From assembly GCA_003278425.1 (NCBI GenBank), contig QCFE01000007.1:1-64000 (forward strand): DNA of 64,000 bases. Reading direction: 5' to 3'. This document shows, in pieces, positions 1 to 8,323 of the stretch (its first letter is position 1; every line of letters begins with the position of its first letter). The position numbers were made by a program, and so were the translations under genes. Origin of the DNA: Prochlorococcus sp. AG-363-B11 (GTDB lineage: Bacteria; Cyanobacteriota; Cyanobacteriia; PCC-6307; Cyanobiaceae). The notes under the pieces are model-generated. The model ran no database searches. It had not been told where the DNA came from and was given only the letters and a program-made list of their open reading frames with translations.

Positions 1-93
1 ATCATTAATGTTGACTTCAGCTGCATTAGCAGCCAAAGGAGCTAAAAGACCCAAAGCAGCTGGAGCCAGCAAGAGTTGCTGAAAAAGCTTCAT
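1..93 (-). CDS. outer-membrane porin, N-terminal fragment
   Basis: Only the first 31 residues are in the window; the gene runs off the left edge. They form a signal peptide: Lys3, a hydrophobic Leu/Ala core, and an Ala-Asn-Ala cleavage region near residue 24, followed by AEVNIND. This start closely resembles the SLH/OprB-type porins (Som family) of marine picocyanobacteria, which form beta-barrel pores for small solutes in the outer membrane. A good Shine-Dalgarno (GAGGAA) lies 6-7 bases before the ATG. The assignment rests on the signal peptide alone, so the barrel domain is inferred. Confidence 0.7.
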   Translation of the reverse strand, partial: MKLFQQLLLAPAALGLLAPLAANAAEVNIND

Positions 94-169
94 TTTAGGA
101 TTCCTCACAAAATTACCCAAAATATGGGTAATAGTACTCTATATTTATTAAGCAAAATATGCTGTCTCA

Positions 170-215
170 AAAAGGACATGTAGGTGTATCAATCTATACA
201 CTCAGAGGACCTTTT
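170..215 (-). terminator. probable rho-independent terminator of glyQ
   Basis: Read on the minus strand just after the glyQ stop, AAAAGG pairs with CCTTTT and GTGTAT pairs with ATACAC. The two stems are separated by an 8/8 internal loop and capped by a 6-base loop, and a run of five T follows. It separates glyQ from the porin promoter. The internal loop makes it weaker than a classic hairpin. Confidence 0.5.
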
Positions 216-231
216 GGGTTTGATCTAAAAG

Positions 232-1101
232 TTATCTTTTTAGAAGGGGGAAACCTAGGCTTTCCCTTTCAGCTAGCCAAAGCTCTGCAACTTTTCGTGC
301 AAGATTTCGAATGCGAGCAATTGTTGATGTCCTTTCGGTAACTGAAATAACACCTCGAGCTTCTAAAAGGTTAAATGTATGGCTACATTTTAGGACGAAA
401 TCTAAAGCTGGAGCTGGTAAGCCTTTATTTAATAATGATTTGGCTTCTCCTTCGTATAAATCAAAAAGTTTGTTTAGAGTATCGGGGTTGGAATCTTCGA
501 AGTTAAATTTGCAATTAGCTTTTTCAAAAGGGAGCCAAATATCTCCATAACTATAAGAATTACTCCACTTTAAATCCCAAATACTTTCAACATCTTGGAG
601 ATACATCGCTATTCTTTCGAGTCCATAGGTAATCTCTATGGAAACTGGACGACAATCTAACCCTCCACATTGTTGAAAATATGTGAATTGTGTAACTTCC
701 ATGCCATCTAACCAAACTTCCCAACCAACTCCCCATGCACCTAATGTTGGGGACTCCCAATTATCTTCCACAAAACGGATGTCATGATCTTTGGGATTAA
801 TTCCAATTGCTTCTAAAGATGAAAGATACTTTTCTTGAATTTCGTCTGGAGAAGGTTTTAGAAGTACTTGATATTGAAAATAATGTTGAGCTCTATTGGG
901 ATTTTCGCCATATCTTCCATCTGTAGGTCTTCGACATGGTTCGGTGTATGCAACAGACCATGGCTCAGGTCCTATAGCTCTTAAAACTGTATGCGGACTC
1001 ATTGTTCCAGCGCCTTTTTCTGTGTCATAGGGTTGGAGCAGAAGGCAGCCTTGATTATTCCAAAAGATATTTAGCTCTGTTATTATGTCTTGAAAGTTCA
1101 T
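232..1101 (-). CDS. glyQ: glycyl-tRNA synthetase alpha subunit
   Basis: Alpha chain of the bacterial (alpha-beta)2 glycyl-tRNA synthetase, which charges tRNA-Gly in the cytoplasm. The alpha chain holds the class II catalytic core. The 289 residues match the usual length of about 290. Family signatures seen include the N-terminal stretch ending QPYD (residues 23-26), the MSPHT segment just after it, the [18 protein letters not shown] block near residue 55, and the C-terminal [14 protein letters not shown] helix. The partner glyS is not in the window, consistent with the split gene arrangement common in cyanobacteria. The gene stands alone, with a probable terminator after it and a long gene-poor stretch before it. 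Confidence 0.97.
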   Translation of the reverse strand: MNFQDIITELNIFWNNQGCLLLQPYDTEKGAGTMSPHTVLRAIGPEPWSVAYTEPCRRPTDGRYGENPNRAQHYFQYQVLLKPSPDEIQEKYLSSLEAIGINPKDHDIRFVEDNWESPTLGAWGVGWEVWLDGMEVTQFTYFQQCGGLDCRPVSIEITYGLERIAMYLQDVESIWDLKWSNSYSYGDIWLPFEKANCKFNFEDSNPDTLNKLFDLYEGEAKSLLNKGLPAPALDFVLKCSHTFNLLEARGVISVTERTSTIARIRNLARKVAELWLAERESLGFPLLKR

Positions 1102-1905
1102 AAGTTAGTTATAGCAACGGTTGTCAGGATTCCAGTGTAGGGTTTTGAGGCAGATCAGCTTGTGTATCCAATTGAACTAATTGCCAAAAACTAAACCTTA
1201 CATGCTCTTTTAGTCTAGTTGTCTAAATCAGATTATTTTTGTAGATTTTTGATTCCTAAATATTAGCTAGATTTACTAGGTAACTTAAACAGCGCTAGCT
1301 AGGATTAATTCTTATATAAGATTTTGCTGGCTAGCACATGATTTTGTAGGAATAACAAAAAGAGGAGACTTTTGGTTGGTATTTTTTGCTCTGCCCATGT
1401 GTCCATTCTCCTAAAATATTCTTGCCTGAAGGTTTAATCAGAATTTCGAAACAATTTCATGGATTCCATTTATCTAAATTGCCATAAGGCGAGTACAGGA
1501 TCTGGGTAAGAGTTGGAAATGGATTTTCATAAATGGAATTCCTATAGTTGGTTGGATTTGGTTCATCGTTTTCTTAATCCAATTATCTAAGCGTTGCTCT
1601 TGAACTTTAAACAATAAGAATTAGTCTTTGCTTTCCTCAGGCACACAAAATATTAATCAAATAAATTCCATTTATATGATTAATATAAGATTACTGATTA
1701 GAATTTATTATAAAAGACATTAATTAAATTATTAGCCATTAATATATAAATATATGAGTTTTTAATAATGTATGATGACCTGCTCGATATCTAAAAGTTT
1801 ATTATTTTTAGTTTTCTAGTATTGTTATTAGGAGCACTCATAAAATAAGAAAGCTCACTTTGGAAATCCCTTCCTTATAAATTAATTTAATATTGTTGGA
1901 TCATT
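1102..1905. other. gene-poor 804-base stretch with inverted repeat
   Basis: No tRNA or long ORF is seen. It holds an inverted repeat: a 13-base arm at 1461-1473 faces a nearly exact arm with one extra base at 1529-1542, about 55 bases apart. The same TTCCATTTAT word recurs directly near 1665. On the minus strand a 28-codon ORF (1398 to 1312) begins 8 bases after an AGGAGA Shine-Dalgarno, so a micro-peptide is possible but unproven. Positions 1680-1760 are extremely AT-rich. Confidence 0.4.
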
Positions 1906-2535
1906 TTAGGTGGCCAATGTTCTAAAAATATCCTTAGCTAAAACAGATCCTCTCAGGCAAATTTCTTGTTGAGTAGGAAAATCTCTATTGATGCAGGAGC
2001 ATTCCCTAGAGTTGTTTCCGGTTATCCAATTAATAAGACCAGTCCTAATAGGAGATGGACACTCATTACCAAGAGTTAAAAAATTCAATTCTTTTGCTGA
2101 GAATGGATTGTAATCATCGAGAAATAAAATCTCCTTAAGCCTAAGAGTATAAATAGTATTCCATTGATTAAAACAAGAAATCTGACTAACTAATTCTTCA
2201 AAAGCTTCCTTTCGCGTTATATGTTCTTCTTGCTCAATTTTTCTATAGAAGACCTCTCTAGTAAACTCTGACCATTTTTTAGATTCCTCTTCTGTAAAAG
2301 GTGTTATTTTATGGTTGTTTGAGGTGAGTATTGAGAACTTTTTTTCAAGGGCTATTACTTTCTCTTCAAGAACCTGAATGCGAGTTGGCTGAACATTATT
2401 ATTTTCATTAGATATGGAGGCGGAGATGATCTCTGTCAAGTGATTAGATAAAGTTTTTCCTGACCTTATAGCAGCTTTTTTCAATGCCTTCAAAAGTACA
2501 GGGTCTATAGAAATGTTTAATTGGGTACGGCTCAT
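1906..2535 (-). CDS. RHH-like N-terminus with Cys-rich C-terminal region, unknown
   Basis: 209 residues, function not recognised. Residues 1-40 look like a ribbon-helix-helix (CopG/Arc-type) DNA-binding module: a short strand (TQLNISID) followed by two helices around LKALKKAAIRSGKTLSNHLTEII. Residues 53-70 could form a coiled coil. The rest is helical and carries six cysteines, including NECPSP and ECSCINRDF near residues 160-185. There is no partner gene beside it, so a simple toxin-antitoxin pair is unlikely. It is flanked by gene-poor DNA on both sides. A regulator that senses something through its cysteines is one possibility, but that is inference. Confidence 0.6.
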   Translation of the reverse strand: MSRTQLNISIDPVLLKALKKAAIRSGKTLSNHLTEIISASISNENNNVQPTRIQVLEEKVIALEKKFSILTSNNHKITPFTEEESKKWSEFTREVFYRKIEQEEHITRKEAFEELVSQISCFNQWNTIYTLRLKEILFLDDYNPFSAKELNFLTLGNECPSPIRTGLINWITGNNSRECSCINRDFPTQQEICLRGSVLAKDIFRTLAT

Positions 2536-2598
2536 GACTGTTAATCTAAAAGCAATAGCTCAGCTTCTATAAGGAAGGGTAAATTAAATATAAATTGA

Positions 2599-2727
2599 CT
2601 ACTTTGATAACAATATAAAGAATTCACGAAGATTTACTTTTCTAACGTAGGCGTAGAGCAGACTGCCAGCCAGGAAGGAACATAAGACTATACCCATTTG
2701 ATAAATCTGAGCTGTAGGTCCACTCAT
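2599..2727 (-). CDS. small single-span membrane protein (42 aa)
   Basis: A short ORF starting MSGPTAQIYQMG, followed by a hydrophobic stretch at about residues 11-27 and a basic tail (VRKVNLRE) that would face the cytoplasm. It resembles in style the tiny photosynthetic-membrane subunits of cyanobacteria, but I cannot match it to a named one. It sits upstream of the RHH-like gene on the same strand, about 60 bases away, so the two could be cotranscribed. Confidence 0.45.
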   Translation of the reverse strand: MSGPTAQIYQMGIVLCSFLAGSLLYAYVRKVNLREFFILLSK

Positions 2728-3274
2728 TAAAAACTAAAAATAATTTCTCTTATTTTAGCTTCCATGCCTTACAGAAAATAGAGTAAAAATACCTTTAAGG
2801 TTTATTTCTAAATAACAAATATCTTTTTAAGTTATACTAATTGCCTAGTCTGAATATCTTAGGAAACTTTTTGCTCTTAATTTAATCCTTTTTGTTAAGT
2901 TATATATTTCAGTAAATAGAATTTACGATTAAATTAATCTATCTTATAAGTGCCTCACCTTAGATCTGTTAAGTAGGAGCAGATGGAGTTATACTTTAAC
3001 AAGTCAAATGTGTCTTAGTTATAATCTTATTAGATAATTATTGCCTTACAAGTCTTAAAGGCAAGCAATTGCAATATTTAGCAATCGATAAATAAGCCAG
3101 ATGTGAAGGGAAAATTGTTTAGACAATTTTCATAAATATAAAGTTTAAAGGGTAGACCATAGATTTGCTTTGCTTATGATTAAAATAATTTTTTCTGAAT
3201 AGGTTTAATGATAAAAGAGACACGGATTCTTAATTTCTCTCCTAGGTTATCATTGTTAATTCTTTATTCTACGA
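2728..3274. other. 547-base AT-rich leader region of hli with two hairpins
   Basis: No ORF of note. Two exact inverted repeats lie in tandem about 150-230 bases before the hli start: TTGCCTT/AAGGCAA (arms 3041-3047 and 3058-3064), and GAAAATTGT/ACAATTTTC with a TTAG loop (3110-3131). Neither is followed by a T run, so they look more like structured RNA or operator elements than terminators. The rest is plain AT-rich spacer. Confidence 0.4.
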
Positions 3275-3382
3275 ATGACTCCTGAAGCAGAAAAATTCAA
3301 TGGCTGGTTGGCAATGATCGGTTTTGTTGCAGCTATTGGCTCTTATGCAACTACTGGCCAAATTATTCCAGGTGTTTTCTAG
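3275..3382 (+). CDS. high-light-inducible protein (Hli/HLIP), 35 aa
   Basis: Single-helix relative of light-harvesting Chl a/b-binding proteins. It acts in the thylakoid membrane, binding chlorophyll and carotenoid and protecting the photosystems under stress. The signature is clear: AEKFNGWLAMIGF (residues 5-17) carries the conserved Glu, Asn and Ala-Met of the chlorophyll-binding helix, with Trp in place of the usual Arg. The ending TTGQIIPGVF is the standard C-terminus of short Prochlorococcus Hlips. At 35 residues it is among the shortest forms. There is no clear Shine-Dalgarno. An 18-codon ORF starts directly after the stop (3383-3439, MELNPFKPLSQFF...), which may be a tail peptide or chance. 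Confidence 0.93.
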   Translation: MTPEAEKFNGWLAMIGFVAAIGSYATTGQIIPGVF

Positions 3383-3672
3383 ATGGAACTAAACCCATTT
3401 AAACCCTTGAGCCAATTCTTTAAGAAGTTTTTAGGCTAAAGAGAGTATTTGCAAACAGGCTCTACCGGTCGGTTGATTTAGGTAATTAATCTTCTGGTTT
3501 ATTGAAGGCAACCCTTTGCATAAGTTTATTGAATTGGTTTTTCTTAAAAATGAATTGCCTCTTTAGAATTTATATTAAATAGCTTTATTGATTTCATCTT
3601 TATTAAATTGGAATATTTTATCTTGTTCATATGCCTTATTGAAGTATAATTATTTGTGAATGCTAAACCTAT

Positions 3673-4038
3673 TTGTATAAATTAGTGCCTACAGAAGAAA
3701 CAACTTTTAAAGATTTAAATGAAGTGGAACTTGATAAGTTGAAAGATTTATATGTGGATAGTCGTTTAAATACGATGTCAATTGAAGATTTGAAGAACTT
3801 TGTTCAGATTTCTATAGAGGATCAGATTAAAGGAACTGTAGGACCGCAGGAGGAGAAGGAGGCTTGGTTGGAAATGAAGGACTACTTTAAGGATTGTTTT
3901 GAGGAAATGATCCTTAAAGTTAAGAAAGTTGGAATTGAAAACCCTTTATCTTTAGAACAAGAAGAATTGGAGAAAAGAAAGAGTTTGCTGGAAAAGCGTA
4001 AGAAAGAAAATGATTCTAGAATAGAAGATATGTGGTAG
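3673..4038 (+). CDS. hypothetical charged protein (121 aa)
   Basis: Not recognised. The protein is highly charged, mostly helical and soluble, rich in Lys and Glu, with a likely coiled-coil C-terminus (EQEELEKRKSLLEKRKKEND) and no cysteine-based motif or signal peptide. The ORF opens with TTG; the next in-frame candidate is GTG at 3685, giving a start resembling MPTEETTFKD, and either could be right. It converges on the ferredoxin gene, with 43 bases between the stops. Confidence 0.6.
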   Translation: MYKLVPTEETTFKDLNEVELDKLKDLYVDSRLNTMSIEDLKNFVQISIEDQIKGTVGPQEEKEAWLEMKDYFKDCFEEMILKVKKVGIENPLSLEQEELEKRKSLLEKRKKENDSRIEDMW

Positions 4039-4081
4039 GAGTATGAAGTTGAATAGATTTATAGTTGTTTTGAAAAGTTAT

Positions 4082-4327
4082 TTACCAAAACGAGTCGTAA
4101 AAGAATTGTACATTTAAATCTCCTGATAAAGAATTTTTTATTGTAGAAACACAAGCCCTAACAACTTCTCCATTTACTTCAATCTCGCAAGCTCCACAGC
4201 TACCATTTAGGCATCCTGTTGGGATTGAAATACCTGCTTTTTCTGCTTCTTCCAACCAGTCTTTCCCCACTATTGCTTTTGAGGTTTTACCATTTGGCCA
4301 AGTGATTTTTATAGTATGAATATTCAT
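4082..4327 (-). CDS. [2Fe-2S] ferredoxin-like protein
   Basis: An 81-residue electron carrier. The cluster ligands are Cys39, Cys44, Cys47 and Cys59, spaced C-x4-C-x2-C-x11-C, within the context PTGCLNGSCGACE. The last spacing is far shorter than the ~29 of photosynthetic plant-type ferredoxins and resembles the compact arrangement in small [2Fe-2S] subunits of oxidoreductases. The start codon shares one base with the cobQ stop (TAATG), so the two are translationally coupled. A role supplying electrons in cobalamin metabolism is therefore plausible but inferred. An alternative is a general ferredoxin merely sharing the operon. Confidence 0.85.
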   Translation of the reverse strand: MNIHTIKITWPNGKTSKAIVGKDWLEEAEKAGISIPTGCLNGSCGACEIEVNGEVVRACVSTIKNSLSGDLNVQFFYDSFW

Positions 4328-5853
4328 TAGCTAAGTAGTGGAGTTAAATTAATATTTTTCTCTAGAGCATCAGTCAATTTATCAATGACATGATCTCTTT
4401 TTAAACTGTGATTATCATTAATAATTGGCAATGCGTCTAAGCCTGATTTTTTTCTTAGTTCATTTAGCCATAGTCTTCTCCATTCACCATTCTCAAAAAT
4501 CCCATGCAAGTAGGTTCCTGCTATGTTCAAATGACTTTGGTTATTACTTTTCCAACCTAATCCTGGAGTATTGAAAAGTGGAAGAGGTTGACGGTCTGCT
4601 TCGAAGGACTTATCGGGCCAACTTTTTCCATGATGTAACTCAAATCCTGAAATTTCTGATTGATTAGGCCATATAGCAATTACTTTTCGCCTTAATAAGG
4701 TTTTCTTCTGTTCAAATAGGGTTTTTATTGATAGGAGCTTAAGTCCATGAAATTTATAACTTAATTTCTCTTTTAATGAATGCTCAAGACCTAAAGGGTC
4801 TTCTAGTTCGCTCCCAATCATTTGCAGTCCTCCGCATATTCCGAAGACACTTCCTCCAGAATTAGCAAAAGCTTGTATTTGTTTCCCAAGCCCACTTGAA
4901 TGAATTCTTTCTAAGTCTTTCAAAGTTTGCTTACTACCTGGAATTATTACTGCATTTGGACTGCCTAATTGGTCTCCTGGAGCAATCCAACTCAATTGCA
5001 CTGAAGGCTCTGCTTCAAGGGGATCTAAATCAGAAAAGTTGCTTAAAGATGGAAGCTTGATTACAGCTATCTGAATTTCAGCATTGGATTTTATTCCTTT
5101 CCTTTCTAATAAATCTAATGAGTCTTCTGGAGGGAAAATCTCATTTAACCAAGGCAAAACACCTAAAACAGGTTTCTTTGTTTCACGCTCAATCCATTCA
5201 CGCCCTTTATCAAATAAAGACATATCTCCACGAAATCTATTGATAATTATTCCTTTTATTAGATCTCTTTCATTTGGCTTGAGAAGAGCAAGTGTCCCAA
5301 TCAATTGAGCAAAAACGCCCCCCCTTTCAATATCTGCAACTAGAACACAGTTTGCGTTTAAGTATTTTGCTAATCTTAAGTTTGTTAGATCCCTGTGCTG
5401 AAGGTTGACTTCAACAGGACTACCAGCGCCTTCAAGAACAAGTCGAGTGCAATTATTTACAGCTTGCAGTTCTTTGATACCTTGCTTAATTGCTTCCCAT
5501 CCTGAGCAGAACCATTCTTCGTAATATGTCGCTGCTTTTGTTATTCCTACACTTTTACCTAGATGAATGACTTCACTCGTACAATCTCCTTGAGGTTTTA
5601 ATAAAACTGGGTTCATTGCAGATAGCGGCTCAGCTCCTGCAGCCCAGGCTTGAACAGCTTGAGAATATGCCATTTCTCCATTATCTTTATCTACCCAAGC
5701 ATTGTTACTCATGTTTTGACCTTTAAAGGGGAGAGGCCGCTCCCCTTTTCTATAAAGGTATCTACATATAGCGGTAGTAATTAGAGATTTACCGGCTCCA
5801 CTGCAAGTCCCCAGTACCATAAGAGCATTAGCTTGTGAAGTTTCAGTATTCAT
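4327..5853 (-). CDS. cobQ: cobyric acid synthase
   Basis: Glutamine-dependent amidation of four side chains of adenosyl-cobyrinic acid a,c-diamide to give cobyric acid, in cobalamin (pseudocobalamin in cyanobacteria) synthesis in the cytoplasm. The 508 residues match the family. Seen: an N-terminal P-loop-like GTCSGAGKS (15-23) and a dethiobiotin-synthetase-like domain to about residue 250; a class I glutamine amidotransferase domain with the nucleophile at about Cys340 ([11 protein letters not shown]) and the His in GTYLHGIF near 450. The ATG overlaps the preceding gene by 4 bases (ATGA), and the stop overlaps the ferredoxin start, so this is a tight three-gene operon. Confidence 0.96.
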   Translation of the reverse strand: MNTETSQANALMVLGTCSGAGKSLITTAICRYLYRKGERPLPFKGQNMSNNAWVDKDNGEMAYSQAVQAWAAGAEPLSAMNPVLLKPQGDCTSEVIHLGKSVGITKAATYYEEWFCSGWEAIKQGIKELQAVNNCTRLVLEGAGSPVEVNLQHRDLTNLRLAKYLNANCVLVADIERGGVFAQLIGTLALLKPNERDLIKGIIINRFRGDMSLFDKGREWIERETKKPVLGVLPWLNEIFPPEDSLDLLERKGIKSNAEIQIAVIKLPSLSNFSDLDPLEAEPSVQLSWIAPGDQLGSPNAVIIPGSKQTLKDLERIHSSGLGKQIQAFANSGGSVFGICGGLQMIGSELEDPLGLEHSLKEKLSYKFHGLKLLSIKTLFEQKKTLLRRKVIAIWPNQSEISGFELHHGKSWPDKSFEADRQPLPLFNTPGLGWKSNNQSHLNIAGTYLHGIFENGEWRRLWLNELRKKSGLDALPIINDNHSLKRDHVIDKLTDALEKNINLTPLLS

Positions 5854-6224
5854 AGAAAGTGGAAATTTCTAAAAAGCCAGTTTTTACATAATTCAGATAA
5901 TGAGGCTTTTTTATTAAGAATGGTTGGATCAGTTTCTAAAATAAGTCTTCCAAGAGGCGTTAGACGAACTTTCGATGTTAGTCCTTGTCCATCAACTTCT
6001 CTTCTCAGAATGCCAATTTTGATAAGCCAAAGGAAATCACCCTCTATTTTTTCAGGATTTTTAATTTTGAACATGAAGTTTGAAATGTATTTTTCTTGCA
6101 TTTGAAAAACTTCTTCAGCTGATAACCCAGATATTTGAATTTCTTCATAGAAAACTGAAGTAAGAGAAAGACATCTTATGGCGCTAGTACTTCTATTAAG
6201 AATATGCTTATCTATAAGGTCCAT
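5850..6224 (-). CDS. conserved cyanobacterial protein, Npun_F0494-like
   Basis: 124 residues, no known reaction. The segment [29 protein letters not shown] is, in my memory, the hallmark of the Npun_F0494 family found across cyanobacteria. It has a winged-helix feel (helix, turn, then a beta pair ending LTPLGRLI), so nucleic-acid binding is possible but not shown. It leads the cobQ operon with a 4-base ATGA overlap. Its start codon lies only 4 bases from the start of the divergent maf gene, so its promoter must lie inside maf. Confidence 0.75.
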   Translation of the reverse strand: MDLIDKHILNRSTSAIRCLSLTSVFYEEIQISGLSAEEVFQMQEKYISNFMFKIKNPEKIEGDFLWLIKIGILRREVDGQGLTSKVRLTPLGRLILETDPTILNKKASLSELCKNWLFRNFHFL

Positions 6225-6228
6225 TTGA

Positions 6229-6858
6229 TTGAATTTTGTGTTGATACTTGCCTCTGCATCAAAAGGTCGAAAAGAGTTACTTCAACGATCAGGAATTGAA
6301 TTTGAAATAATGGTAAGTAATTTTGATGAGTCTAAAATCATAGATAAAAATCCAAAGAGTTTAGTAAAGAAGCTTTCTTATAAAAAAGCGGAAGCTGTTG
6401 TATTGAGGATTTTATCTAAGGGCTTTGAAGAAAATCCTAATAATAATGTAGAGGCTGTTTTAGGGTGTGATTCTTTATTTGAATTTAAAGGTGAAATTTA
6501 CGGAAAACCCCGAAGTAGAGAGGAAGCCCTTGATAGGTGGAGAATGATGTCCTCAGAATCGGGAAAGCTTCATACTGGTCATACTTTAATATATAAGAAA
6601 AAGACTGAGGATAGTGAGTTTAAGGGGATAATTAGTGAGGTGATAAGTACGAAAGTTCATTTTGCAAAATTAGCTGATAATGAAATAACAAATTATATTG
6701 AGACCGATGAACCAATCAATTGTGCTGGTGGTTTTGCTATAGAAGGTAAAGGAGCTTTCTTTATAGAAAGTATTTATGGATGTTATAGCAATGTTATAGG
6801 CCTTAGTCTTCCTTGGCTGAGGAAAGCTTTAGCTAAAACCAAAATCTCGTTTTTGTAA
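6229..6858 (+). CDS. maf: Maf-family nucleotide pyrophosphatase
   Basis: Maf proteins hydrolyse non-canonical or pyrimidine nucleoside triphosphates in the cytoplasm (house-cleaning; linked to septum control in Bacillus). Seen: the N-terminal LILASASKGRKELLQRSGI with the phosphate-binding SxSxxR pattern, a mid LGCDSLFEFKGEIYGKPRS block, and the C-terminal NCAGGFAIEGKGAFFIESIYGCYSNVIGLSL signature. Length 209 is typical. The ORF opens with TTG at 6229; GTG at 6238, giving MLILASAS, fits the family equally well and leaves a little more room for the divergent neighbour. Confidence 0.93.
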   Translation: MNFVLILASASKGRKELLQRSGIEFEIMVSNFDESKIIDKNPKSLVKKLSYKKAEAVVLRILSKGFEENPNNNVEAVLGCDSLFEFKGEIYGKPRSREEALDRWRMMSSESGKLHTGHTLIYKKKTEDSEFKGIISEVISTKVHFAKLADNEITNYIETDEPINCAGGFAIEGKGAFFIESIYGCYSNVIGLSLPWLRKALAKTKISFL

Positions 6859-6899
6859 TAAATATCTCAGAGAATTAAAAGCATTTTAGGCAAAAAAAA

Positions 6900-6924
6900 A
6901 GCTCCCAATTGCTGGGAGCTTTTT
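6900..6924 (-). terminator. bidirectional rho-independent terminator between maf and psbC
   Basis: A perfect 8-bp stem (AGCTCCCA / TGGGAGCT) with a 5-base loop, flanked by a run of A on the left and T on the right, so it works in both directions. It ends the highly expressed psbDC transcript and the converging maf transcript. Confidence 0.93.
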
Positions 6925-6940
6925 AATGAAGGTTAATTGA

Positions 6941-8323
6941 TTAATCTAAGTCACCCATAGAAAGTGCTGGCTCAGTTTTTCTGTCAATACCTTTCTCAAA
7001 TCCACCTGCAGCTGCTCTTGCTCTTCCAGCATGCCAGAGATGTCCAATAAAAGTAAACCAGCCTAAGAAGAAATGAGCTGATGCAAGCCATTGGCGAAGG
7101 TTAACGAAGTTAACTGCATTAGGCTCGGTAATGATTCCACCAACAGAGTTGATAGAAGCATTTGGTGCATGAGTCATATATTCAGCTGCGCGGCGAACTT
7201 GCCAAGGCTGAATATCGTTTTGAATCTTGTCTAGGCTTAATCCATTTTCACCTCTAAGTGGTTCAAGCCAAGGTCCTCGGAAGTCCCAGAACCGCATTGT
7301 TTCACCACCAAAGATTATTTCTCCAGTAGGAGATCTCATTAGGTATTTACCTAAACCTGTAGGACCCATTGTTGTTCCTACATTTGCTCCTATTCTTTGG
7401 TCTCTAACTAGGAATGTGAAACTCTGTGCCTGAGATGCTTCAGCATTTGTTGGTCCATAGAACTCAGATGGGTAAGCTGTGTTGTTAAACCAAACAAAGG
7501 TAGATGCATAGAAGCTTGCTACGCATAAGCCTCCTAGTGCATAACTAAGTAATGCTTCTCCATTCCAAATAAATGCTCTACGAGCCCAGCCAAATGGCTT
7601 TGTTTGCATATGGAAGTGACCACCTAGAAGCTCAATAATCCCTAAGTAATAGTGACCGCCAACAATGTCTTCGACAGAGTTAACGCCGACCATATTTCCT
7701 CCACCACCCCAAGGGGTTTGGAAAAGGTATCCAAAGATTATTCCTGGATCTGTAGTTGGCGTAATTAAGCGAACTTCTCCACCACCAGGCGCCCAGGTGT
7801 CATATAGGCCACCAAGAAACTGCCAGTTAATTGCGAAAGCTAATGAACCTAATCCAAGGACACATAAATGACGACCAAGAATGGTTGTCATTTGGTCTTT
7901 GTCTCTCCAATCTGTAGAGAAGAATGGGAACTCTTCTTCTAGTTTTTCAGGACCAGCCAGGGAGTGATAAATTCCACCAAATCCAAGAACAGCAGAAGCT
8001 ACAAGGTGAACAACACCAGCTTGGAAATAAGGCATTATATCGATCACTTCTCCGCCAGGACCTATTCCATAGCCAAACATGGCTACATGAGGAAGAAGGA
8101 TTAAACCTTGCTCCCACATTGGTTTGTCAAAGGTGAAATGACTCACCTCATAGAGCATCATTGCTCCTGCCCAGAAGACCATTAGTCCTGTATGGGCAAT
8201 ATGAGCACCTAATAATTTTCCAGAAAGATTAATTAAACGAGCATTGCCTACATACCAGGCGTAGCCAGTCTCTTCAATACTCTGGTTAGGAGCTTTTAAA
8301 AGGCTATTAAAGGGCGTTTCCAC
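6941..8323 (-). CDS. psbC: photosystem II CP43 chlorophyll protein
   Basis: Core antenna of photosystem II in the thylakoid membrane. It binds chlorophyll a, and its large lumenal loop contributes a ligand to the Mn4CaO5 cluster. The 460-residue form starts at GTG (VETPFNSLL). That start is chosen because a strong GAGGAGG site lies 9 bases upstream and because cyanobacterial psbC is known to start inside psbD; the upstream ATG at 8350 precedes that site. Six membrane spans and the [17 protein letters not shown] segment are visible. It overlaps psbD by 17 bases. A strong terminator follows. Confidence 0.98.
   Translation of the reverse strand: METPFNSLLKAPNQSIEETGYAWYVGNARLINLSGKLLGAHIAHTGLMVFWAGAMMLYEVSHFTFDKPMWEQGLILLPHVAMFGYGIGPGGEVIDIMPYFQAGVVHLVASAVLGFGGIYHSLAGPEKLEEEFPFFSTDWRDKDQMTTILGRHLCVLGLGSLAFAINWQFLGGLYDTWAPGGGEVRLITPTTDPGIIFGYLFQTPWGGGGNMVGVNSVEDIVGGHYYLGIIELLGGHFHMQTKPFGWARRAFIWNGEALLSYALGGLCVASFYASTFVWFNNTAYPSEFYGPTNAEASQAQSFTFLVRDQRIGANVGTTMGPTGLGKYLMRSPTGEIIFGGETMRFWDFRGPWLEPLRGENGLSLDKIQNDIQPWQVRRAAEYMTHAPNASINSVGGIITEPNAVNFVNLRQWLASAHFFLGWFTFIGHLWHAGRARAAAGGFEKGIDRKTEPALSMGDLD

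Noticed and set aside
7227-8136. Several plus-strand frames within psbC
   Set aside because: They are antisense shadows of a strongly conserved gene.
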